DNA from: Thermoplasmatota archaeon
Lineage (GTDB): Archaea; Thermoplasmatota; E2; DHVEG-1
Direction: 5' to 3'
Assembly: GCA_030605515.1 (NCBI GenBank)
Contig: JAUWIE010000054.1
Location: 1-5,965 of the forward strand
DNA: 5,965 nucleotides
The notes under the pieces are model-generated. The model had not been told where the DNA came from. It was given only the letters and a program-made list of their open reading frames with translations, and did no database searches. Each line of letters opens with the position of its first letter. Within the stretch, counting starts at the first letter, position 1. Positions 1-4,983 of this stretch are shown here, one piece after another. The position numbers were made by a program, and so were the translations under genes.

Positions 1-113
1 CCTAATTGGGTAGCACATATAAATAGTTTACTACTGGTATAAACATTATAATAGTTAGGTTGCACGTAATGCTGCACATATCTGTTGGCACTAATCAAAA
101 AACTACTATTTCA

Positions 114-121
114 TTTATAAA
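114..121 (+). promoter_or_regulatory. TATA-like box before small ORF 1
   Basis: TTTATAAA lies 27-34 nt upstream of the ATG at 148, the spacing expected for an archaeal promoter giving a leaderless or nearly leaderless transcript. A second box-like sequence (ATATAAATA, 18-26) lies farther upstream with no ORF at the matching distance. The area is AT-rich, so a chance match is possible. Nothing else is recognised in 1-147. Confidence 0.3.
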
Positions 122-147
122 CTATTGAAGGTGGGTTTAAACATAGC

Positions 148-258
148 ATGGGACGCTTGGCTTTGCACCCTACTAAAGGAGATATGAAAAATATGAAAGC
201 AGAAGTAAAAATCAAGGAGGTGAAAAAGAAAATGAAAAGAAAAAAAGAATCGGCCTAA
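148..258 (+). CDS. Small Lys-rich ORF, 36 codons, function unknown
   Basis: ATG at 148 to TAA at 256-258 encodes a 36-residue, very basic peptide (MGRLALHPTKGDMKNMKAEV, then a Lys-rich tail ending KRKKESA). I do not recognise it. Start choice is uncertain. The ATG at 148 sits at leaderless distance from a TATA-like box. In-frame ATGs at 184, 193 and 232 follow purine-rich Shine-Dalgarno-like sequences; AAGGAGGTGA at 214-223 is 8 nt before the ATG at 232, but that start would leave only 8 residues. The frame is open upstream only to a TAA at 118-120. A 9-bp inverted repeat begins at its stop codon and could terminate the transcript. The low-complexity composition makes it doubtful as a protein; it may be a leader peptide or a chance ORF. 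Confidence 0.3.
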   Translation: MGRLALHPTKGDMKNMKAEVKIKEVKKKMKRKKESA

Positions 259-292
259 TGTCAAATTATTTGAGATATTGTTTTTTGACATT
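257..292 (+). terminator. Inverted repeat at the end of small ORF 1
   Basis: Perfect 9-bp arms AATGTCAAA (257-265) and TTTGACATT (284-292) surround an 18-nt AT-rich loop. The repeat starts inside the stop codon of the preceding small ORF and lies about 14 bp before the TATA box of the next one. It could be a terminator or, as a TGTCAAA-N18-TTTGACA dyad, an operator for the downstream promoter. The sequence does not decide between these. Confidence 0.4.
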
Positions 293-298
293 TTAACA

Positions 299-313
299 GC
301 AAAAGTTTATATA
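299..313 (+). promoter_or_regulatory. Archaeal-type promoter (BRE/TATA) for small ORF 2
   Basis: The A-rich GCAAAAG (299-305) followed by TTTATATA (306-313) is a near-ideal BRE plus TATA box. Transcription would begin around 333-338, leaving a leader of about 40 nt before the ATG at 377. The leader contains a ribosome binding site at a proper distance. This is the best promoter candidate in the window. Confidence 0.5.
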
Positions 314-335
314 CTTTCACTGATAAAAGATAACA

Positions 336-350
336 TGCTATATGATAGCA
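336..350 (+). promoter_or_regulatory. 5'-leader hairpin of small ORF 2
   Basis: TGCTAT (336-341) and ATAGCA (345-350) form a perfect 6-bp stem with a 3-nt loop, right where the predicted transcript would begin. It may stabilise the 5' end or bind a regulator. It is short and in AT-rich DNA, so chance cannot be excluded. Confidence 0.3.
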
Positions 351-376
351 CACTATAGATGAAAGGTGATATAAAA

Positions 377-511
377 ATGAAACATCGGTATAGTAAAATT
401 GGAGAATATGGAATACGCTGGGAGCCTGTAGAAGGCTATAAAACAAAAGACGGGAAAAAAATCCTACCTCATATGAAGAAAGTAGAATTCAAATGGAAAA
501 AGTATAACTAA
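377..511 (+). CDS. Small basic protein, 44 aa, function unknown
   Basis: ATG at 377 to TAA at 509-511 encodes 44 residues, from MKHRYSKIGEYGIRWEPVEG to a C-terminus ending EFKWKKYN. The start is supported by AAGGTGAT (363-370), an excellent match to the archaeal anti-Shine-Dalgarno, 6 nt before the ATG. A strong TATA box also lies about 65 nt upstream. The peptide is basic and aromatic (two Trp, four Tyr), with no transmembrane stretch, Cys pair or signal peptide, so a small cytosolic nucleic-acid- or ribosome-associated protein is conceivable. I do not recognise a family. A 61-codon minus-strand ORF overlaps it but has no comparable start signals. The combination of promoter, leader and ribosome binding site makes this a credible real gene despite its size. 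Confidence 0.6.
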   Translation: MKHRYSKIGEYGIRWEPVEGYKTKDGKKILPHMKKVEFKWKKYN

Positions 512-526
512 TTCATATATTCATCC

Positions 527-540
527 ATTTTTATTTTCTT
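527..540 (+). terminator. T-rich tract after small ORF 2
   Basis: TTTTTATTTTCTT, starting 16 nt after the stop codon, is the kind of U-rich run at which archaeal RNA polymerase terminates. No strong hairpin precedes it. The rest of the 512-650 spacer is AT-rich, separates convergent transcripts, and shows no ORF. Confidence 0.4.
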
Positions 541-570
541 CGAGTCACCAGTTCTACCCATTGAAATTAT

Positions 571-580
571 AACAATTGTT
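571..580. repeat. Palindrome AACAATTGTT in the 3' spacer
   Basis: This perfect 10-bp palindrome lies 71-80 nt downstream of the synthetase stop codon. The same ten bases form the core of the longer 22-bp palindrome at 4938-4959, which is also downstream of a minus-strand gene. It could be a shared terminator or binding-site core, or AT-rich coincidence. Confidence 0.25.
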
Positions 581-632
581 TACTGTTGGATAATTTATCT
601 AATATTATAAAATATCACTTTAAATTGTAGAG

Positions 633-650
633 TTTTAAATTTAAAAATAA
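633..650 (-). terminator. U-rich terminator region of the synthetase gene
   Basis: Directly after the minus-strand stop codon (651-653) the transcript reads TTATTTTTAAATTTAAAA. This contains a perfect 14-bp palindrome (633-646) and U-runs, consistent with archaeal U-tract termination at the end of the acyl-CoA gene pair. Confidence 0.35.
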
Positions 651-2303
651 TTATTTCTTTCTTAATTCACGTCTAAGAATCTTCCCCGAAATAGTCTTTG
701 GTAGAATCCTCACATATTCAATTATTCGTGGGTACTTATACGGAGCGGTTACTTTTTTTACATAATCCTGAATTTCTTTTGTAAGTGCTTCAGAGGGTTT
801 GTATCCCTTTGAAAGAACAATAAAGGCCTTTATCACAATACCTCTTATTCCCTTAGGGTCTGTTACTCCGACAACAGCACATTCTGCAACAGCATCATGT
901 TCCATAAGCGCAGATTCCACTTCAAAAGGCCCTATACGATATCCTGATGATTTAATTACATCATCATCTCTTCCGACAAACCAGAAATAACCATCCTCGT
1001 CTTTATAACCTCGATCACCGGTATAGTAAAAGTCTCCTTTGAATGCTTTTTTCATTGCATCTTTATCTTTCCAGTACTCTTTAAAGAGCCCTGGTGGGCG
1101 TTCTTTGCCGATATAAAGTGCAATATTTCCTTCTTGACCTGCTTTGAGTTCATTACCTTCATCATCGATAATTCTAACATCATGACCTGGTGTAGGTTTT
1201 CCAACTGAGCCATATTTAATTGGCATAAATGTGTAATTAGAAAGTACACATACTGTTTCTGTTTGACCAAAGAAATCATAGATATCAAGATTAAATGCTT
1301 TTTTCCAAACACGGATTACTTCAGGGTTTAATGGTTCACCAGCGCTCATACAATGACGTAGTTTAAGGTTGTATTTCGAAAGGTCAAGTTGAATCAGCAG
1401 GCGATATACCGTAGGTGGTGCACAAAAAGTAGTCACGCCATATTTTTCCATGGCCCGCAGGAGTCCATCAGGGTCAAAACGACCTGGTGTTTCCCATTGA
1501 ATTACCGCGGCGCCCACAATCATCTGACCAAATAGTTTGCCCCATGCGGCTTTTGCCCAGCCTGTTTCAGATATTGCCCAATGCAGATCACATTTTGTAA
1601 GAGCTTGTGCAAAACGCGCGGTAACCTCATGGCCTAACGGGTAAATATGTGTATGGAGGACCATTTTAGGATGGCCTGTTGTACCTGAAGTAAAATAAAT
1701 TAACAGTGGATCACTAGATTTGGTTTTACTAATCTTACTCTGGTTGAGATCACGAGATGCCTTGTTTAATTCCTCATCAAAATTATACCATCCTTTTCGC
1801 TTTCCATCAACAAGCATTAAATGTTTAAGTGTTGGACATTTCTTACGAACCAGTTCAACGTTCTCAGCATGATCCATATCTGTAAATACCATACATGCTT
1901 CAGCACGATTAATTCGATATTCAATATCCTTTGATGTAAGAAGCACGGTACCTGGCATTGGTACTATACCAAGCTTAAACATCCCAATAAGGGCCACATA
2001 CCATTCAGGGATACTCTGTAGTATCACAAGCACCCTGTCACCTTTTTTCAGACCAGTATTTCTTAGAGCATTTGCAAACTGATTCGACTGAACCTTTAAA
2101 TCAAAAAATGTATGATACCTATCTTTACCACCCGTTCTATCAATTGAAATCAACGCAAGTTTTGTTCTATCCTCAGCCCATTGGTCAACAACATCAAAAC
2201 CAAAGTTATAATACTCAGGAACTCTCCATTTGAAATTCTTATACATCACATCATATCTATCTTTCTTCTGAAGCGATAGTTTACATGTAGTGGTATTATC
2301 CAT
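651..2303 (-). CDS. AMP-forming medium-chain-type acyl-CoA synthetase
   Basis: Adenylate-forming enzyme that activates a carboxylic acid with ATP and CoA to acyl-CoA, AMP and PPi in the cytosol. All core motifs are present in 550 aa, a normal length. They are the P-loop TSGTTGHPK (205-213), the A4-region WAISETGWAKAAWG (242-255, typical of medium-chain/ACSM-like members), FFGQTET (344-350), YYTGDRG with ribose-binding Asp430 (426-432), the hinge GRDDDVIKSSGYR (444-456), and PKTISGKILRREL with catalytic Lys541 (535-547). No residue looks broken, so it should be active. Archaeal relatives use medium or branched short acids; the actual substrate cannot be read from sequence. The ATG start at 2303 has a weak AAGGT about 9 nt upstream. 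It follows the acyl-CoA dehydrogenase by 37 nt on the same strand and is probably co-transcribed with it. Acetyl-CoA synthetase is less likely given the A4 region. Confidence 0.93.
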   Translation of the reverse strand: MDNTTTCKLSLQKKDRYDVMYKNFKWRVPEYYNFGFDVVDQWAEDRTKLALISIDRTGGKDRYHTFFDLKVQSNQFANALRNTGLKKGDRVLVILQSIPEWYVALIGMFKLGIVPMPGTVLLTSKDIEYRINRAEACMVFTDMDHAENVELVRKKCPTLKHLMLVDGKRKGWYNFDEELNKASRDLNQSKISKTKSSDPLLIYFTSGTTGHPKMVLHTHIYPLGHEVTARFAQALTKCDLHWAISETGWAKAAWGKLFGQMIVGAAVIQWETPGRFDPDGLLRAMEKYGVTTFCAPPTVYRLLIQLDLSKYNLKLRHCMSAGEPLNPEVIRVWKKAFNLDIYDFFGQTETVCVLSNYTFMPIKYGSVGKPTPGHDVRIIDDEGNELKAGQEGNIALYIGKERPPGLFKEYWKDKDAMKKAFKGDFYYTGDRGYKDEDGYFWFVGRDDDVIKSSGYRIGPFEVESALMEHDAVAECAVVGVTDPKGIRGIVIKAFIVLSKGYKPSEALTKEIQDYVKKVTAPYKYPRIIEYVRILPKTISGKILRRELRKK

Positions 2304-2340
2304 TGAATCTTACCTTCCAAATTTAATTTTTTTTTATCTA

Positions 2341-3480
2341 TTATAAACCTAATTTTTTGGCAATTACTATTCGTTGAACCTCAGATGTACCTTCTCCGAT
2401 CTCACATAGTTTGACGTCTCTGAAATACCGCTCAATTGGATATTCTCTTGTATAACCATAACCTCCAAAAACTTGAATTGCATTACGAGTTGCACGCATA
2501 GCCATTTCAGAAGCAAATAGTTTTGCCATTGAAGCTTCTTTACCAAAAGGAAGTCCCTGATCTTCTAATGATGCTGCACGATGTATAAGTAAACGGGCAG
2601 CATCAATCTCCGTAGCCATATCTGTAATCTTCCATTGAATCGCTTGGAACTTACCAATAGATTTTCCAAACTGCTTTCGTTGTTGTGCGTACTCAATACT
2701 ATCTTCAAGAGCCCCTCGAGCAATACCAACACTCATAGCGCCAATAGCAGTACGACCACGATCAAGAATATTCATAGCGCCGACAAAACCCATACCTTTC
2801 TCGCCAAGCAAATTCTCCTTAGGAATTCTGCAGTCCTCAAGAATAAGCTCAGCAGTATGACTACCTCGAAGACCAAGTTTATCTTCAAGCTGACCAACCT
2901 TAAACCCTTTCGTATCTTTCTCAACAATAAACGCACTAATGCCCTTTGCACCTTTTGATTTATCAGTCATAGCCATAACAGTTGTAACCTCAGCAATATC
3001 ACCACTGGTAATAAACTGCTTAGTACCATTTATCACCCATTCATCTTTTTCAAGAACCGCCGTTGTCTGCCCCGATGCCGCATCAGACCCAGCATTTGGC
3101 TCAGTAAGAGCCCAAGCAGCAAGTCCTCCACCACTAGTAAGTTTCGGAAGATATTTCTTTCGTTGCTCCTCAGTACCCTTTTCATATATATGACCCACAC
3201 CAAGAGAATTATGTGCCTCAATAGTAAGACCAGTTGAACCACAAAATCGAGAAATTTCTTCAAGAGCAATCATATAACTCACTTTATCGATACCTGCTCC
3301 ACCATATTTCTGAGGAACAGTCATACCCATAAGCCCCATCTGACTCATTTTTTTGTAAAGATCCCATGGAAAATATTCCTCTTGATCAATCTTAGCTGTG
3401 ATAGGTTTTAACTCTTTTTCACAAAAATCACGTATTGTTTTTTGAAACAATTTCTGTTCATCTGAAAGATTGAAATCCAA
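2341..3480 (-). CDS. Acyl-CoA dehydrogenase (short/medium-chain type)
   Basis: FAD-dependent dehydrogenase that converts acyl-CoA to trans-2-enoyl-CoA and passes electrons to an electron-transfer flavoprotein, which is not encoded in this window. The 379-aa length and fold order are standard: helical N-domain from LSDEQ, a middle domain with the first family signature ALTEPNAGSD (124-133), and a C-domain with the second signature starting QVFGGYGYTREYPIERYFRD (336-355). The catalytic base is Glu363 in IGEGTSEVQR, the position used by bacterial butyryl-CoA-type enzymes rather than by isovaleryl or long-chain forms. The start is TTG at 3480: an in-frame TGA lies immediately upstream, GGTGAT (3485-3490) precedes it by 4 nt, and the N-terminus MDFNLSDEQ aligns with family starts. 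It is transcribed ahead of the acyl-CoA synthetase, so the pair makes enoyl-CoA from a free acid. Exact chain length is inferred, not proven. Confidence 0.94.
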   Translation of the reverse strand: MDFNLSDEQKLFQKTIRDFCEKELKPITAKIDQEEYFPWDLYKKMSQMGLMGMTVPQKYGGAGIDKVSYMIALEEISRFCGSTGLTIEAHNSLGVGHIYEKGTEEQRKKYLPKLTSGGGLAAWALTEPNAGSDAASGQTTAVLEKDEWVINGTKQFITSGDIAEVTTVMAMTDKSKGAKGISAFIVEKDTKGFKVGQLEDKLGLRGSHTAELILEDCRIPKENLLGEKGMGFVGAMNILDRGRTAIGAMSVGIARGALEDSIEYAQQRKQFGKSIGKFQAIQWKITDMATEIDAARLLIHRAASLEDQGLPFGKEASMAKLFASEMAMRATRNAIQVFGGYGYTREYPIERYFRDVKLCEIGEGTSEVQRIVIAKKLGL

Positions 3481-3484
3481 TCAA

Positions 3485-3490
3485 ATCACC
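3485..3490 (-). promoter_or_regulatory. Ribosome binding site fixing a TTG start
   Basis: GGTGAT on the minus strand is complementary to the archaeal 16S tail and is followed by TTGA and then the TTG initiator. The preceding in-frame codon is TGA, so no earlier start is possible. Together these make TTG the start of the acyl-CoA dehydrogenase. Confidence 0.6.
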
Positions 3491-3510
3491 ACTTCCGTGA
3501 TATTCTAAGT

Positions 3511-3519
3511 ATTTAAAAT
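3511..3519 (-). promoter_or_regulatory. TATA-like box for the dehydrogenase-synthetase pair
   Basis: Minus-strand ATTTTAAAT, preceded by A-rich AAAG, lies about 31-39 nt before the dehydrogenase TTG start, placing transcription start near 3490 with a very short leader. It sits between the permease stop codon and the dehydrogenase start (41-nt gap). The acyl-CoA genes may therefore be expressed separately from the permease, although read-through is equally possible. Confidence 0.35.
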
Positions 3520-3521
3520 CT

Positions 3522-4682
3522 TTAGCTTAGTAGAACATTAAACAAATAACCTAAAATAAGTATCTGTGGAACAGTTACTATTGGTAACCAAAGAGCTGCT
3601 TTTTTACCAATATTATGCCATATTAGTCCTATCTCGGTATAATCAGTAGCAACCCCGGCCATAAGAAAAGTAAAACTATTTCCAAAGGCCCCTGTTTGAT
3701 TAAAAATCTCAAATGCAAGCGGTGAACTCCCTTCAGAGCATACCTCAATTGGAATTGCAATAAGTAAAGTAATAATTAGGCCTAATAATGTTGGTCCCAT
3801 ATATATGATGAAAAAATGTGTTGGAATATATGCTCTTGCAAGGGAGGCCATAATCATACCCATCAAAAGCCACCACATTACCATTTTAGTAAGTGACAAA
3901 GATCCTTGAAGTGTTCCTTTAACCGCCTTGATATTATTTTTTCTTGTAAACTTATATTCTTTCAACCTTCGTTTTACATCCTTTATTATTGAAAAATCTG
4001 TTAAGACTGGTCTATCCTCACCTAATTTACAATGAGCACATTCAACCATTCCTTTACGCTCTAAATGTTGATAGATTAATCCTGTAATCATAGCAACTAA
4101 CAATGCTGAAAAAATAATAAAAGCAGCTTTAAATCCGAAAAAACCAAAGAGTAACACAGTAATTGGGAGATTAGCCCAGGGGGATGCCATTAAAAATGCA
4201 ATAACGGAGGACGTGCTTGCTCCTTTTTTATAGAGTTCCATTGCAATAGCTAGAATTCCATGAGAGCATGCAGTCATAAGAAATCCAAAAATTATCGAAT
4301 ATACAATTGTTCTTTTTCTATGTCGTGATAAATATTTTTCGATATATTCCCGTGGTATAAAGTAATCAATAATACCACCTATGAAAAAGCCTAGTAGAAC
4401 TGCCCACCAAATTAGCTTTAAATAATCAATAAACGCATAAAAAAAATCATTAAAAAGAGGAATAAAGTAACTAACTACTAATAGCGCAATTACTACTATC
4501 CCAGCTATAAACAATCGTTCTTTGTACCATTTTTTTGGTTTTATTGCACAGGCTGGGCAAGATTTTTCTTTTTTAATATTGTGATTTTTTTCATATTTTT
4601 TTATACAGTACTCTGAGCAGAAATATTGATCATGAGCCTTAATAGTTCCTTTCATCCCACAAATAGGATCAATTTTATCCAT
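3522..4682 (-). CDS. YHS-domain DUF318/ArsP-like membrane permease
   Basis: Polytopic membrane protein of 386 aa. The N-terminal cytosolic part resembles a YHS metal-binding domain: DPICGM (5-10) and YFCSEYC (20-26), Cys8/22/26. A second pair CPAC (42-45) follows. Hydrophobic segments lie near 57-75, 87-109, 125-145, 157-180, 184-205, 267-285, 290-311, 333-350 and 361-384. The two membrane halves carry matching motifs, ACSHG (138-142) and VCSEG (314-318), and are joined by a polar loop with CAHC (215-218). This is the architecture of DUF318/ArsP-type permeases, some of which export methylated arsenicals. With the YHS domain, a thiophilic metal or metalloid substrate is a reasonable inference, but the substrate is unproven. 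The start is ATG 4682, with AGGT 7 nt upstream; an upstream ATG is followed directly by a stop codon. A dyad overlaps the start region. It has no obvious functional link to the acyl-CoA genes downstream. Confidence 0.75.
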   Translation of the reverse strand: MDKIDPICGMKGTIKAHDQYFCSEYCIKKYEKNHNIKKEKSCPACAIKPKKWYKERLFIAGIVVIALLVVSYFIPLFNDFFYAFIDYLKLIWWAVLLGFFIGGIIDYFIPREYIEKYLSRHRKRTIVYSIIFGFLMTACSHGILAIAMELYKKGASTSSVIAFLMASPWANLPITVLLFGFFGFKAAFIIFSALLVAMITGLIYQHLERKGMVECAHCKLGEDRPVLTDFSIIKDVKRRLKEYKFTRKNNIKAVKGTLQGSLSLTKMVMWWLLMGMIMASLARAYIPTHFFIIYMGPTLLGLIITLLIAIPIEVCSEGSSPLAFEIFNQTGAFGNSFTFLMAGVATDYTEIGLIWHNIGKKAALWLPIVTVPQILILGYLFNVLLS

Positions 4683-4699
4683 TTTACATACCTGTAAAA
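4682..4699. promoter_or_regulatory. Dyad overlapping the permease start, possible operator
   Basis: Perfect 7-bp arms TTTTACA (4682-4688) and TGTAAAA (4693-4699) with spacer TACC cover the ribosome binding site and the first base of the permease start codon. The predicted transcription start from the TATA-like box at 4722-4729 falls at its outer edge, so a repressor bound here would block initiation. Because the arms are AT-rich, an RNA hairpin hiding the ribosome binding site is an alternative. Confidence 0.4.
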
Positions 4700-4721
4700 C
4701 ATTTTATCATTTCAACTTTTT

Positions 4722-4729
4722 TAATAAAA
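4722..4729 (-). promoter_or_regulatory. TATA-like box before the permease gene
   Basis: Minus-strand TTTTATTA lies 40-47 nt upstream of the permease ATG. Transcription would begin near 4697-4699, giving a leader of about 15 nt. A run of eight T (minus strand, 4732-4739) sits directly upstream and may be part of the promoter or the end of an upstream RNA. Support is weak because of the AT-rich background. Confidence 0.3.
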
Positions 4730-4747
4730 TTAAAAAAAATGGGATGG

Positions 4748-4855
4748 ATGGAGAAGCTGAATCAATAGCAGAGACCAAAGGTTGGTGAGAAGAGGAGGAA
4801 AGGATGGAATGCAAAAAAATAAACAATCCACTCTACTATGGTTCTGCTTCTCCAT
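4748..4855. ncRNA. Candidate structured RNA or leader with a long imperfect stem
   Basis: ATGGAGAAGC (4748-4757) pairs perfectly with GCTTCTCCAT (4846-4855). After a T/T mismatch the pairing continues through 4759-4763/4840-4844, and after a one-base bulge through ATAGCAGAG (4765-4773) against CTCTACTAT (4831-4839) with one mismatch or wobble. The total is about 24 pairs. The apical region has a small hairpin ACCAA-AGG-TTGGT (4774-4786) stacked on the stem, then a purine-rich stretch containing AGGAGG. The element is richer in G+C than its flanks. On the minus strand it follows a TATA-like box (4871-4881) at about the right distance and is followed by T8 (4732-4739), so a discrete RNA of about 120 nt or a permease leader is possible. 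The plus strand is strongly purine-loaded, so direction is unresolved. I recognise no known RNA family. Overlapping tiny ORFs are discussed among the findings. Confidence 0.4.
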
Positions 4856-4870
4856 TTTGGTTGTAAAACT

Positions 4871-4881
4871 CAAATAAATTC
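4871..4881 (-). promoter_or_regulatory. TATA-like box upstream of the long hairpin
   Basis: Minus-strand GAATTTATTTG, preceded by AAA, lies 16-26 nt before the outer edge of the long stem at 4855. A transcript from it would begin near 4851-4855, at the edge of the stem and at an ATG. The match to the TATA consensus is moderate. Confidence 0.25.
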
Positions 4882-4910
4882 TTTCGTTACCACCTCATTT
4901 TAGATAATAT

Positions 4911-4934
4911 TTGTATATGGTAGCCCACATACAA
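4911..4934 (-). terminator. Hairpin downstream of abfD
   Basis: TTGTATATGG (4911-4920) and CCACATACAA (4925-4934) form a 10-bp stem with loop TAGC. The single imperfection becomes a G-U pair in minus-strand RNA, so the hairpin is more stable in transcripts from the abfD strand. Part of its right arm (ATACAA, 4929-4934) can instead pair with TTGTAT at 4964-4969, outside the adjacent palindrome. Confidence 0.35.
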
Positions 4935-4937
4935 CCC

Positions 4938-4959
4938 CATATTAACAATTGTTAATATG
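4938..4959. repeat. Perfect 22-bp palindrome
   Basis: CATATTAACAA is followed immediately by its exact reverse complement, giving a gapless 22-bp palindrome 25-46 nt beyond the abfD stop codon. Outer arms ATACAA/TTGTAT (4929-4934/4964-4969) extend the symmetry imperfectly. A gapless palindrome is typical of a dimeric regulator site, but its place in the abfD 3' region also suits a terminator hairpin. A strong U-tract does not follow. Confidence 0.5.
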
Positions 4960-4983
4960 AGTTTTGTATTTAAATGTTTCGTA

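Noticed and set aside
13..126. Repeats GCACATAT (13-20, 74-81) and AATAGTTTA/TAAACTATT (22-30, 118-126)
   Set aside because: They are short, AT-rich and widely spaced, with no consistent pattern; chance is sufficient.
130..170. Possible tRNA or structured RNA (GGTG near 130, CACC near 166)
   Set aside because: Only four base pairs form; no acceptor stem, T-loop or anticodon arm can be drawn.
261..446. 61-codon minus-strand ORF opposite the 44-aa gene
   Set aside because: It has no ribosome binding site or promoter and overlaps a plus-strand ORF that has both; its composition looks like translated AT-rich antisense.
799..1312. Overlapping ORFs on both strands inside the synthetase gene
   Set aside because: They are alternative-frame shadows of a complete, motif-bearing acyl-CoA synthetase.
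2635..3269. Three ORFs within the acyl-CoA dehydrogenase gene
   Set aside because: The true frame carries both family signatures and the catalytic Glu; the other frames have no recognisable content.
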